Assembly: GCF_020400725.1 (NCBI RefSeq)
Contig: NZ_JAINVG010000064.1
Span: 1 to 44,327, forward strand
DNA: 44,327 bases
Direction of reading: 5' to 3'
DNA from: Streptomyces sp. NK15101
GTDB lineage: Bacteria > Actinomycetota > Actinomycetes > Streptomycetales > Streptomycetaceae
In this document: one piece after another, positions 23,800-32,340 of the stretch
How positions within the stretch are numbered: the first letter of the stretch is position 1
How the letters are laid out: each line of letters opens with the position of its first letter
Notes under the pieces: generated by a model
Told to the model about the DNA's origin: nothing
Databases searched by the model: none
Seen by the model: only the letters and a program-made list of their open reading frames with translations
Translations under genes and position numbers: made by a program

Positions 23800-24003
23800 G
23801 GTGGAGGAGCGACGGCCGCGACGGGAAGAGTTAACCGAACCGGGGACCGGACCGGGGACTGGACTGGACACGTTTCGATCGTACGTTCCCTTGTCCGGTA
23901 AGCGGATCCGGCCCCTCCCCCTCCGATCGCCCGCCCCCGCAATTCACCTTCACGTCACCCACCGTTGAACCGCGCTCACTCCCGCGTTACCCGTGAGGCG
24001 GAA

Positions 24004-25284
24004 ATGTGCATGCCCATGACCGGTAGGCGACTGACCTCACTCCTCGCGTACGTCACGACCGCGGCGGCCGGAGCGTCGCTGCTCACCGGGTGTGGCGTGC
24101 TCCCTGGGGCCACGGGGGGCTCCAGGGAGCCCGTCACGGTGATGACCTGGGCTCCCGACCAGACCCGAGCGACCAACATGCCCGGAATGCCCGCCATGGC
24201 ACAGACCTACGCCCGGTGGGTCAACTCCCAGGGCGGCATCGACGGACACGAACTGCGCGTCCTGACCTGCAACGAACAGAACACCACCGCGGGCGCCGCC
24301 GCCTGCGCCCGCCGGGCCGTGCGCGAGAACGCGGTGGCCGTCGTCGGCTCGTACAGCCAGAACGGCCGCGCCTTCATGGCCCCGCTGGAAGCCGCGGGCA
24401 TCCCGTACATCGGCGGCTACGGCATCGCGGAGGACGAGTTCACCAGCCCCCTCTCCTACCCCGTCAACGGCGGAGTGGCCTCCCTCGTCGCCGGGCACGG
24501 CATGCAGCTCGCCGGCTCCTGCGACAAGGTCTCCCTCGTCCGTCCCGACACCACCGCCGGGGACAAGCTCCCCGAGCTCCTCGACTCCGGCCTGCGCAAG
24601 GAGAGTCACCGGGGCGCCGTCGACATCCCGGCCCTGGAGGACGCCGCCGAGTACACCGAGCAGGCGCACCGGGCCCGCAACCGGGCGGCCGGCGACAAGG
24701 GCTGCGTGACCGCCGTCCTCGGCGAGCGCACCCAGACCTTCTTCGACTCCTTCCGCCGCCTCCCCGGCCGGGAGGAGGAGAAGCGGGACAAGGACGCCGT
24801 CCGGATCTCCTCGGTCCTCGGCAGCGTCGACCAGCCCGTCATCGACCGCACCGGCGGCCCCCACAGCCCCTTCGAAGGCGCCTTCGTCACCAGCTGGTAC
24901 CCGGAGGCGGGCGACAAGAGCTGGGCGCCGATGCGCAAGGTCATCCAGGAGCACGCCTTCGCCGACAACCGGGTCGACCCGGCCGACGCCGGCGTCCAGA
25001 CCACCTGGATCGCGTACACGGTCCTCAAGGAGGTCATCGAGTCCCTCCAGCAGGACACGATCACGGCCGAGCAGATCAGCCACGCCCTCGACCGGGGCGA
25101 GCGGATCGACACCGGCGGCCTCACCCCCGTCCTGCGCTGGAAGTACGAGGACATGCTCGGTGCCCCCGGCTTCACCCGGATCGTCAACCACGAGGTGACC
25201 TTCCAGGTGGTCCGCCAGGGGCGGCTCGTGGCGCAGAAGCCCGGTTTCGTCGACGTCGGCGAGACCGTCCTCAGCGCCCCGTAG
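24004..25284 (+). CDS. Substrate-binding lipoprotein, branched-chain amino-acid type (Peripla_BP_6)
   Basis: Protein of 426 aa. ATG 24004 is preceded by GAGGCGGAA. A lipoprotein signal with lipobox LLTGC follows (Cys about 32). The body has the type-I periplasmic binding fold: YARWVNSQGGIDGHELRVLT, VAVVGSYSQNGRAFMAPLEA, AGIPYIGGYGIAEDEFTSPL. These match LivJ-like proteins, but no permease or ATPase genes adjoin, so it is either an orphan binding protein or a sensor. It converges on the next gene with a 6-bp gap and no terminator between them. Confidence 0.88.
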   Translation: MCMPMTGRRLTSLLAYVTTAAAGASLLTGCGVLPGATGGSREPVTVMTWAPDQTRATNMPGMPAMAQTYARWVNSQGGIDGHELRVLTCNEQNTTAGAAACARRAVRENAVAVVGSYSQNGRAFMAPLEAAGIPYIGGYGIAEDEFTSPLSYPVNGGVASLVAGHGMQLAGSCDKVSLVRPDTTAGDKLPELLDSGLRKESHRGAVDIPALEDAAEYTEQAHRARNRAAGDKGCVTAVLGERTQTFFDSFRRLPGREEEKRDKDAVRISSVLGSVDQPVIDRTGGPHSPFEGAFVTSWYPEAGDKSWAPMRKVIQEHAFADNRVDPADAGVQTTWIAYTVLKEVIESLQQDTITAEQISHALDRGERIDTGGLTPVLRWKYEDMLGAPGFTRIVNHEVTFQVVRQGRLVAQKPGFVDVGETVLSAP

Positions 25285-25290
25285 ACCCGC

Positions 25291-26652
25291 TCAGAGCTGC
25301 GTCCAGCTCCGCTTCTCCAGGCCGTACTTCACGGCGGTCGGGTTCCACAGCCCGGCCGCCGTCTTCTTGGCGGCGGAGGCCTCGCCGCTCTTCGCGTCCC
25401 CCGCGGCCTTCTGGCTGGTGGTCCGGGCGTGACCGTCCTTGCAGGCCTTCTTGCCCTTCATCTGGACGGCCCAGGCCGCGTAGTGGTCGTCGGCGGCGGC
25501 CGAGGCCTGCCAGGCCTTGGTGAGCGCCGCCGTCAGCGCGGCGTTGTCCGGGATCTTGTCGACCGACAGCGACTGGAGCCTGGTGATCAGCCCGCGGCGC
25601 TGCTCGGCGGCGCCCCGCAGGTCGTTCGCGGCCTTGTCGAGGTTCTTGCACTGGTTGATGGACGCGACCGAGCTGATCACCGTCTCGCGGCTGCTGCTGC
25701 TGGTCGCGAGCAGCTTGCTGAGCTCCCGCGCCTGCGGCTCCGCCGGGTCGACCGGCTCCTCCGTGGGCTCGGGCGCGCCGGTGGAGGGCGCGGCGGAGCT
25801 CGCCGCCACGTTCTGTCCGGGGGTCTTGGGGTCCTTCTCCTCGTCCCCGCCGCTGAGCAGCATCCCGGCGCCGAGGCCGACGACCGCGCAGCCGACGACG
25901 ACGGCGGCGATCAGCGCGAGCGGCGACCTGCGGCGCGGCTCGGGCTCGTCGTCGTAGTAGGCGTCCTGGTAGGCGTACTGCTGCGGGGACTGCGGCAGCT
26001 GGTGGTGGTGCTGGGTCTGCTGCTGGTACGGGGCCGGGCCCGGCTGCTGGTAGCCCTGCGGCGCGTGCGGCTGCTGGGGCGACCGCGGGGCCTCCGTGCG
26101 GAAGAGGCTGTCGAACTCGGCGGGCGGCTGCCGCTCACCGGGCGGCTGCGCCGGCACGGGGGCGATGTACTGGGTGGCGTCCGAGGCTCCGGCCGGCCCG
26201 GGCCCCTGGTGCGCGAGCGGGCCCGTGCCGAGGAACTGGGTGTCGGAGCCCCCGCCCTGCTGCGGCGGTACCGGGGCGATGTACCGGGTCGCCTCCGAGG
26301 CGCCGGCCGGCGGCGGGTAGCCGTACCCCGGCTGCGGCGCGGCCTGGACCGGCGGCATCCCGCCCGGGACCGGCGCGATGTGCTGGGTCGCCTGCATGTC
26401 GGCGGCGGCCGGAGCACCCGGGCCCGGGTAGCCGTAGCCGGGCTGCGGCGCGGCCTGCTGCGGGGGTATCGGCGGCAGGTACTGGGTGGACTGCATGTCG
26501 GCGCCGCCCTGCGGCACCTCCGGGGGCAGCGGCTGCGCGGGCGGCAGCGGCTGCCCGCCCTGCTGCCCTCCCGCCTGGCCACCGGCGGGACCCCAGGCGC
26601 CGCCCCACGGCTGACCGCCGCCATGCTCCGGACCCTGTCCGTTCTGCGTCAC
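25291..26652 (-). CDS. Pro/Gln-rich single-pass membrane protein with repeated ATQYIAPVP-like motif
   Basis: Protein of 453 aa. Residues 1-235 are a Pro/Gln/Gly-rich cytoplasmic region with four copies of a motif like (S/D)ATQYIAPVPPQ (seen as MQSTQYLPPIPPQ, MQATQHIAPVPGG, SEATRYIAPVPPQ and SDATQYIAPVPAQ). A single TM helix, SPLALIAAVVVGCAVVGLGA, follows after an RRR stop-transfer. The extracellular part of about 190 aa is helical with two Cys (NQCKNLD, KKACKDG). GTG 26652 (MTQNGQ) is preferred because GGGAG lies 6 nt upstream; a GTG four codons earlier is possible. The TQ motifs look like possible Thr-kinase/FHA sites; that is inference. Confidence 0.85.
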   Translation of the reverse strand: MTQNGQGPEHGGGQPWGGAWGPAGGQAGGQQGGQPLPPAQPLPPEVPQGGADMQSTQYLPPIPPQQAAPQPGYGYPGPGAPAAADMQATQHIAPVPGGMPPVQAAPQPGYGYPPPAGASEATRYIAPVPPQQGGGSDTQFLGTGPLAHQGPGPAGASDATQYIAPVPAQPPGERQPPAEFDSLFRTEAPRSPQQPHAPQGYQQPGPAPYQQQTQHHHQLPQSPQQYAYQDAYYDDEPEPRRRSPLALIAAVVVGCAVVGLGAGMLLSGGDEEKDPKTPGQNVAASSAAPSTGAPEPTEEPVDPAEPQARELSKLLATSSSSRETVISSVASINQCKNLDKAANDLRGAAEQRRGLITRLQSLSVDKIPDNAALTAALTKAWQASAAADDHYAAWAVQMKGKKACKDGHARTTSQKAAGDAKSGEASAAKKTAAGLWNPTAVKYGLEKRSWTQL

Positions 26653-26788
26653 CGGGACTCCCACCCATAAACCTACGGAATCGTCGGCTCACGCTACCGG
26701 GTGCCGACAGGGCTCCGCACATACGTGTGAGACCGGTTACACAAGCCGTTCACGAAATGGACGGCGGTGTCCGGAGGCGCCCCGCCGG

Positions 26789-28171
26789 TCAGGCCGCGTA
26801 CAGCTCCATCCGCGCACCGAACTCCCGCACCACCGCCTCTCCCGCGTACGGCTCCAGGCGCTCCCTCAGATCGTCCAGGTACTCCGCGCCCCGCGACGAG
26901 CGCAGCGTGCCGAGCAGTTCGAGCGCCTGCGTGCCCGTCCGGCAGGCCTGCTCCACCTCCCGCTGCTGGACCTGCGCCGAGGCGAGGAGCGCCAGGCCGA
27001 TCGCGCGCCGCCGCGCCCGCGTCTCCGGGTGTCCGGCGATCGACTCCTCCGCCGCCCGCGCCGCCGCCTCCGCCCGCCCCAGGTCCCGGTGGCAGTGCGC
27101 CAGTTCGTCGGCGAGGTAGGCCGCGTCGAAGTGGGCGATCCACGCCGGGTCGTCGCCCGCCTTCGGATCGGCCTGCTCCAGCGCCCGTGCGGCACGGCCC
27201 GCCGCCGCCTCGAAGGCGCGCACGTCGCCCATCAGCGCGTGCCCGCGCGCCTCCGCCGCGAGGAACATCGCCTCCGCGCGCGGCGGCACCTTCCCGCGGG
27301 CGCCCTCCTGCGCCGCCCGCGCCAACTGGGCGATCTCCCGCGGGTTGCCGAGCTGCGCGGCGAGGTGGCTCATCGAGGCGGCGAGCACATAGCCGCCGTA
27401 CCCCCGGTCCCCCGCCGCCTGCGCGAGCCGCAGCGCCTGGATGTAGTACCTCTGCGCGAGCCCCGGTTCGCCGGTGTCCACCGCCATGTACCCGGCGAGC
27501 TCGGTCAGTCGGGCGGCCGCCGCGAAGAGCTGCCGGCCGACCGCCTCCCGGTAGGAGCCCGACAGCATCCCCGACACCACGCTGTTGAGGTAGTGCACCA
27601 CCACCGGCCGCACGTGGCCGCTGCCGAAGCGCCGGTCGAGGTCGACCAGCGCGGCCGTCATCTCCCGCACCGCCGCGACGTCCGCGACCCCGACGCGGGC
27701 CCCCGACGTCCGGGCCACGTGCGTGTCGGGCCCGGTGATCAGCCAGTCCCGGCTGGGCTCGACGAGGGCGGAGGCCGCGACCGCCGTGCCGTTCAGGAAC
27801 TCCCGGCGCCCCACGTCGCTGCGCCACAGCTCGCAGACCTGCTCGATCGCGCCGGGCACGGTCGGCGCGAACTGCAGCCCCACCCCGGCGGCGAGGTTCC
27901 GGCCGTTGGCCATGCCGACCTCGTCGATCGTGACCGTGCGGCCGAGCTTGCGGCCCAGCGCCTCCGCGATGATCCCCGGCGCCCGGCCGCGCGGCTGCTG
28001 GCCGCGCAGCCAGCGCGCCACCGACGTCTTGTCGTAGCGCAGGTCGAGGCCGCGCTCGGCGCCGACCATGTTGACCCTGCGGGCGAGGCCGGCGTTGGAG
28101 CAGCCGGCTTCCTGGATGAGCGCCTGGAGCCGTTCGTTGAGCTGACGCGGAACGAGTGGCCTGGCTGCCAT
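26789..28171 (-). CDS. XRE-type regulator with helical repeat region (NsdA-like)
   Basis: Protein of 460 aa. The N-terminal HTH-like segment (LNERLQALIQEAGCSNAGLA, then YDKTSVARWLRGQQPRG) recognises DNA or a partner. The remainder is alpha-helical, TPR-like (AQRYYIQALRLAQAAGDRGY, AHFDAAYLADELAHCHRDLG, EQACRTGTQALELLGTLRSS). This layout is shared by a family of Streptomyces developmental/antibiotic regulators, including NsdA, but I cannot say which paralogue this is. ATG 28171 follows AGGGGGT. It is divergent from the prim-pol gene across 291 bp. Confidence 0.85.
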   Translation of the reverse strand: MAARPLVPRQLNERLQALIQEAGCSNAGLARRVNMVGAERGLDLRYDKTSVARWLRGQQPRGRAPGIIAEALGRKLGRTVTIDEVGMANGRNLAAGVGLQFAPTVPGAIEQVCELWRSDVGRREFLNGTAVAASALVEPSRDWLITGPDTHVARTSGARVGVADVAAVREMTAALVDLDRRFGSGHVRPVVVHYLNSVVSGMLSGSYREAVGRQLFAAAARLTELAGYMAVDTGEPGLAQRYYIQALRLAQAAGDRGYGGYVLAASMSHLAAQLGNPREIAQLARAAQEGARGKVPPRAEAMFLAAEARGHALMGDVRAFEAAAGRAARALEQADPKAGDDPAWIAHFDAAYLADELAHCHRDLGRAEAAARAAEESIAGHPETRARRRAIGLALLASAQVQQREVEQACRTGTQALELLGTLRSSRGAEYLDDLRERLEPYAGEAVVREFGARMELYAA

Positions 28172-28193
28172 GAGTACCCCCTGAGGCCGTGCG

Positions 28194-28216
28194 GTGATCA
28201 CCGGAGAAGGGATCAC
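28194..28216. promoter_or_regulatory. Inverted repeat GTGATC-N11-GATCAC upstream of the XRE gene
   Basis: Perfect 6-bp arms (28194-28199 and 28211-28216) lie 23 bp upstream of the XRE start. It could be an autoregulatory operator. The rest of the 28172-28462 gap is C-rich and shows no clear -35/-10. Confidence 0.35.
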
Positions 28217-28462
28217 TGCCCGGTGGATATCCGGTCAATGCCGATGTGAACACGCGAAACCGGACACGTCGGCCGCGTGGATGAACCCGCCCCCGCCGCC
28301 GGCGCCCCCCTCTGTCCGTACCCACCCCCGCTCCCCGGGCCGCCACGCGCCCCCGCCGGTGCACCCATGCGCCCCGCGTGCAGGATCGATGCGTCAACAC
28401 GGCCGCCGCCGCGCCCGTAACCCCAGGTGGCGGGGGAAGTTGTGCTCAGCGTGGAAGAGACC

Positions 28463-29128
28463 ATGGGAGTCACGGAAGCCGCACAGATCCCCAAGCAGCG
28501 GGGCGAGCAGCTGCTGGACAGCGCCGTGCGGTACGCGGAAGAGCGGCACTGGGACGTGTTTCCCGGGACCTGGCTGGAAGCCGTCGAGGGCAGGGAGCGC
28601 TGCTCCTGCGGCGCGGACGCGTGCGCCGTGCCCGGGGCCCACGCGGTCAGGCCCGACTGGTCGACCCAGGCGACCGGAAGCGGGGTCGGGGCGCGGCGGA
28701 TGTGGTCGAAGACGCCGAAGGCGTCGATCCTGCTGCCGACCGGCCGTACCTTCGACGCGATCGAGGTGTCCGAGTCGGCCGGCTTCCTGGCCCTCGCCCG
28801 CATGGAGCGGATGGAGCTGACGCTCGGCCCGGTGACCTGCACCCCGGACCGCCGCATGTACTTCTTCGTGCTGCCCGGCGCCGCCGCCAAGGTCCCGGAC
28901 CTCGTCCGCAAGCTCGGCTGGGCCCCGGCCTCCATCGACCTCGTCACGCGCGGCGAGGGCCACTACGTGGCGGCCCCGCCCACCCGGATCGGCGGGTTCG
29001 GCGCGGTCCAGTGGGCGCGGCGCCCCACCCCGGCGAACCGCTGGCTGCCGGACGCGGAGGAACTGATCAGCGCCCTCGCGTACGCCTGCGGCCGGGAGGC
29101 GGCGGAGGCCCGGAGCCGCGCGCAGTGA
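28463..29128 (+). CDS. Short bifunctional DNA primase/polymerase-like (prim-pol) domain protein
   Basis: Protein of 221 aa. It matches the actinobacterial family annotated as bifunctional DNA primase/polymerase: AVRYAEERHWDVFPGTWLEA, Cys-containing CSCGADACAVPGAHAVRPDW, and the late GEGHYVAAPPTRIGG. Where catalytic enzymes have a D-x-D pair, the best candidate reads FDAIEVSE, so polymerase activity is doubtful. No helicase or replication gene is nearby. ATG 28463 is chosen for GGAAGAG; earlier GTG codons (28427, 28441) are possible. It sits divergent from the XRE regulator, an arrangement I recall as common in Streptomyces. Confidence 0.8.
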   Translation: MGVTEAAQIPKQRGEQLLDSAVRYAEERHWDVFPGTWLEAVEGRERCSCGADACAVPGAHAVRPDWSTQATGSGVGARRMWSKTPKASILLPTGRTFDAIEVSESAGFLALARMERMELTLGPVTCTPDRRMYFFVLPGAAAKVPDLVRKLGWAPASIDLVTRGEGHYVAAPPTRIGGFGAVQWARRPTPANRWLPDAEELISALAYACGREAAEARSRAQ

Positions 29129-29154
29129 CCCGGGGGCGCCGCCGGTCCCGCCCG

Positions 29155-29188
29155 TAGGGTTGTCCCCGTAAGCATGACGGGGACAACC
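29155..29188 (+). promoter_or_regulatory. TAGGGT -10 box overlapping a 12-bp perfect inverted repeat (ABC exporter promoter)
   Basis: TAGGGT (29155-29160) resembles a Streptomyces -10. GGTTGTCCCCGT (29158-29169) and ACGGGGACAACC (29177-29188) are exact reverse complements around a 7-nt spacer, ending 16 bp before the ABC ATPase start. This is the placement expected for a repressor operator; an mRNA hairpin is the alternative. Confidence 0.6.
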
Positions 29189-29204
29189 GAAGGATTGACG
29201 GACC

Positions 29205-30065
29205 ATGCCTGACCAGGCATTTGACGGAGCGTTCGACGGATCGGGCACCGCACCGGGGGAAGGTGCGGTGCCCGCCGTGCGCGTCGAGGGGCTGTGGAAG
29301 CGCTTCGGGCAGCAGATCGCGGTGAACGGGATCGATCTCGTGCTGCCCGCCGGCCGGTTCATCGGGCTCGTGGGGCCCAACGGGGCCGGCAAGACCACCA
29401 CCCTCTCCATGATCACCGGCCTGCTGCGGCCCGACCAGGGACGGATCCTCGTCGCCGGCCACGACGTGTGGGCCGACCCGGAGTCGGTCGCCCAGGTCAA
29501 GGCCCGCATCGGCGTCCTGCCGGAGGGCCTGCGGCTCTTCGAGCGCCTCTCGGGCCGTGAACTCCTCGCCTACAGCGGCCGGCTGCGCGGTCTGCCCGGC
29601 GTCGAGGTCGACAAGCGGGCGGCGCAGCTCCTGGACGTGCTCGACCTGACCGGCTCGCAGAACAAGCTGGTCGTCGACTACTCGACCGGCATGCGGAAGA
29701 AGATCGGCCTCGCCGCCGCGCTCCTCCACAACCCGGAGGTGCTCTTCCTCGACGAGCCCTTCGAGGGCGTCGACCCGGTCTCCGCGCAGACCATCCGCGG
29801 CGTCCTGGAGCGGTACACCTCCTCCGGCGCGACCGTCGTCTTCTCCAGCCACGTCATGGAGCTCGTCGAGTCCCTCTGCGACTGGGTCGCCGTCATGGCG
29901 GCCGGCCGGATCCGGGCGCAGGGCCCGCTGGCCGAGGTCCGGGGCTCCGCGCCCTCCCTCCAGGCGGCCTTCCTCGAACTCGTCGGCGCGAACGGCCGCG
30001 AGGCGGCCGGGGACTCGCTGGACTGGCTGGGCGGCGGGACGGGTACGGACGGGGGCCGGCGATGA
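29205..30065 (+). CDS. ABC transporter ATP-binding protein
   Basis: Protein of 286 aa. Walker A GPNGAGKTT is at about 57-65, the signature is the variant YSTGMRKKIGLA, Walker B is VLFLDEPFEGVDP, and the H-loop is VVFSSHVMELVE. It is of the type that drives drug or peptide export with a separate permease. The N-terminal 22 residues are a nonconserved Gly/Asp-rich extension. Its TGA overlaps the permease ATG by 4 bp (ATGA), so the pair is translationally coupled. The 12-bp palindrome just upstream suggests a dedicated repressor. Confidence 0.95.
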   Translation: MPDQAFDGAFDGSGTAPGEGAVPAVRVEGLWKRFGQQIAVNGIDLVLPAGRFIGLVGPNGAGKTTTLSMITGLLRPDQGRILVAGHDVWADPESVAQVKARIGVLPEGLRLFERLSGRELLAYSGRLRGLPGVEVDKRAAQLLDVLDLTGSQNKLVVDYSTGMRKKIGLAAALLHNPEVLFLDEPFEGVDPVSAQTIRGVLERYTSSGATVVFSSHVMELVESLCDWVAVMAAGRIRAQGPLAEVRGSAPSLQAAFLELVGANGREAAGDSLDWLGGGTGTDGGRR

Positions 30066-31687
30066 ACGTCGGCACCACCGCCCCCGTCCCCGCGCCGTCC
30101 CTCACGTCCGTCTTCGTACGGCTCAAGCTGTCGCTGCTGCGGAACGGGCTGCGGCAGTCCGGCGGGCGGACCGCCGCGTACATCACGTCGACCGTCTTCG
30201 GCGCCCTCTTCGCCGCCGGCACGGTGCTGGCCTTCGTCCTGCTGCGGGGCCACGCGGCCGCCGCCACCGTCGCGGTCCTCCTCACCGGGGTCCTCGCGCT
30301 GTCCTGGGCGTTCATGCCGCTGTTCGTCCCGAGCGGCGACGAGACCCTGGACCCCTCGCGGCTCGTGATGCTGCCGCTCCTGCCCCGGCCGCTGGTGCGG
30401 GCGCTGCTCGTGGCCTCCCTCGTGGGCGTCGGGCCCGCCCTCACCTTCGTGCTGGCCCTGGGCGCCTCCCTGTCCCTCGCGCACGGCACGGCCGGCACCG
30501 TCGTCGCCGTCCTCGCCGTGCCGCTCGCGACCGTGACGTGCGTGGCGCTGTCCCGGGCCGTGGCCGCCGCCAACGTCCGGCTCCTCACCTCCCGCAAGGG
30601 CCGGGACCTGGCCCTGCTGAGCGGTCTGGTCATCGCGATCGGCATGCAGCTGGTGAACTTCGGCGCCCAGCGGCTCGGCCGGGCCGGGGGCCTGGACTCC
30701 CTGGAGCCGGCGGCGGCCGTCGTCGGCTGGCTGCCGCCGGCCACCGCGATCGGCGCCGTCGACTCGGCGAGCCGGGGCGACCACGCGGTGGCGGCGGCCC
30801 GGCTGCTGCTCACGGCGGCGGTCCTGGCGGCGCTCGTGCACTGGTGGCGGCGGAGCCTGGTGCGGCTGATGGTGGAGCCGGACGGCTCCACCATCGGCGC
30901 GGCCTCCGACGCCGCCCGCGACGGGTCCGGCGGCTCGGGACTGCTCGCCCGGATCCTTCCGGCGGGGCGCACCGGCACGGTCATGGAGCGCAGCCTGCGG
31001 TACATCTGGCGCGACCCGAAGACGAAGGCCGCGTGGGTGACCTCGCTGGCCATCGGTCTGATCGTGCCGCTCTTCAACGCCTTCCAGGGCGGGGGCTCGA
31101 TCTACTTCGCCTGCTTCGCCTCCGGCATGCTCGGCATGCTGATGTACAACCAGTTCGGGCAGGACACCTCGGCGTTCTGGATGGTCGCGCAGACCATCGC
31201 GACGCCGGCCGACGCGTACGCCGAGCTCCGGGCGCGGGCCCTGGCCCTGCTGGCGGTCACGCTGCCGTTCACGGTGTTCGTGACCGCGGTGACGGCCGGC
31301 GTCCTCGGCGACTGGGAGAAGTTCCCCGAGGGCCTCGGGCTGGCGTTCGGCCTGCTCGGCGCGATGGTCGGGACGGGCGCGGTGACCTCGGCGCGCTTCC
31401 CGTACTCGATCCCCCAGGACAGCGGCTACAAGAACGTGGTGCCGGGGCAGGCCGGGCTGGCCTGGATCTCGATCTTCGGCGGGATGCTCGCGGCGGCGGT
31501 GCTGAGCGCCCCGCTCATCGCCGCGACGGTCTACCTCCACGTCTCCGACCGGCAGCCCCTGCTGTGGCTGATCCTCCCGGGCGGCCTCCTCTACGGCGCC
31601 CTCCTCGTCCTGGCGGGCCTCAGGCTGGGGGCCCCGAGCACGGCGCGGCGCCTGCCGGAGATCCTGACGGCGGTCAGCAAGGGGTAG
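30062..31687 (+). CDS. ABC exporter permease
   Basis: Protein of 541 aa with about 12 hydrophobic segments arranged as two similar halves (for example LFAAGTVLAFVLLRGHAAAA, VLLTGVLALSWAFMPLFVPS, AIGLIVPLFNAFQGGGSIYF, ALLAVTLPFTVFVTAVTAGV). The central loop (VEPDGSTIGAASDAARDGSG) is soluble. It resembles the large ABC-2-like permeases found next to a single ATPase in actinobacteria. The transported compound is unknown. A strong hairpin follows at 31707-31740. Confidence 0.9.
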   Translation: MNVGTTAPVPAPSLTSVFVRLKLSLLRNGLRQSGGRTAAYITSTVFGALFAAGTVLAFVLLRGHAAAATVAVLLTGVLALSWAFMPLFVPSGDETLDPSRLVMLPLLPRPLVRALLVASLVGVGPALTFVLALGASLSLAHGTAGTVVAVLAVPLATVTCVALSRAVAAANVRLLTSRKGRDLALLSGLVIAIGMQLVNFGAQRLGRAGGLDSLEPAAAVVGWLPPATAIGAVDSASRGDHAVAAARLLLTAAVLAALVHWWRRSLVRLMVEPDGSTIGAASDAARDGSGGSGLLARILPAGRTGTVMERSLRYIWRDPKTKAAWVTSLAIGLIVPLFNAFQGGGSIYFACFASGMLGMLMYNQFGQDTSAFWMVAQTIATPADAYAELRARALALLAVTLPFTVFVTAVTAGVLGDWEKFPEGLGLAFGLLGAMVGTGAVTSARFPYSIPQDSGYKNVVPGQAGLAWISIFGGMLAAAVLSAPLIAATVYLHVSDRQPLLWLILPGGLLYGALLVLAGLRLGAPSTARRLPEILTAVSKG

Positions 31688-31706
31688 GGACGAAGGTCCT
31701 CCCGGG

Positions 31707-31740
31707 GCGGGCGCCGGCCCTCGCTCACGCCGGCACCCGC
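31707..31740 (+). terminator. Stem-loop terminator after the ABC exporter
   Basis: GCGGGCGCCGGC (31707-31718) pairs with GCCGGCACCCGC (31729-31740) with one G-U pair and a 10-nt loop. There is no U-run, as usual in Streptomyces. Confidence 0.55.
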
Positions 31741-31785
31741 CGAAATCCCTTGCCCGGCGCGACCCGCACGGGTGATCCTCCCCGC

Positions 31786-32340
31786 ATGGACCTCTCACGG
31801 CACGCCCCTCGGGAACGCATCGAGCTCGACGGGGGACTCACGCTGCGCGCGTTCGAGGGCGAGGCGGACCTTCCGGAGTTCTTCCGGGTCGTCGACGAGT
31901 CGGTGGAGCACCTGCGGCCGTGGATGCCGTGGGTCGCCGAGCACAGCCGGGAGAGGACCGCGCAGTTCCTGGCCGGCCGGGCGGAGCTGTGGGCGAGCGG
32001 CGTCCAGTACAGCTACGCGATCGTGCTCGACGGGGCCGTCGTCGGCAGCTGCGGGCTGCACCGGCTCCCGGACACCCCCGACGGCACCGTCGAGATCGGC
32101 TACTGGCTGCATCCGGCCGCCACCGGCCGGGGCCTCGCCACGCGCGCCGCCCGCGCCCTCGTCGAGCAGGCGTTCCGCCTTCCCGGCGTCACCGCCGTCG
32201 AGATCGTCCACGACGTCGCCAACCGTGCCAGCGCCGCCGTCCCCGCCCGACTCGGCTTCACCGACCACCTCCGCCGCCCCCACCAGCCGGCCGCCCCGGC
32301 GGAGACGGGCGAGGACCGGATCTGGCGGCTGGGCCGGTGA
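31786..32340 (+). CDS. GNAT family N-acetyltransferase (RimJ/RimL type)
   Basis: Protein of 184 aa. Motifs: LTLRAFEGEADLPEFFRVVD (N-terminal strand), VVGSCGLHRLPDTPDGTVEI (beta 4), and acetyl-CoA loop GYWLHPAATGRGLATRAARA, matching R/Q-x-x-G-x-G/A. It probably acetylates an N-terminus or small molecule, like ribosomal-protein Ser acetyltransferases. ATG 31786 has only a weak upstream purine stretch. Its stop overlaps the GTG of the next gene (GTGA), suggesting coupling. Confidence 0.9.
   Translation: MDLSRHAPRERIELDGGLTLRAFEGEADLPEFFRVVDESVEHLRPWMPWVAEHSRERTAQFLAGRAELWASGVQYSYAIVLDGAVVGSCGLHRLPDTPDGTVEIGYWLHPAATGRGLATRAARALVEQAFRLPGVTAVEIVHDVANRASAAVPARLGFTDHLRRPHQPAAPAETGEDRIWRLGR

Noticed and set aside
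24004..25284. Calling a complete branched-chain amino-acid ABC operon
   Set aside because: Only the binding lipoprotein is present; neighbours are unrelated and on the opposite strand.
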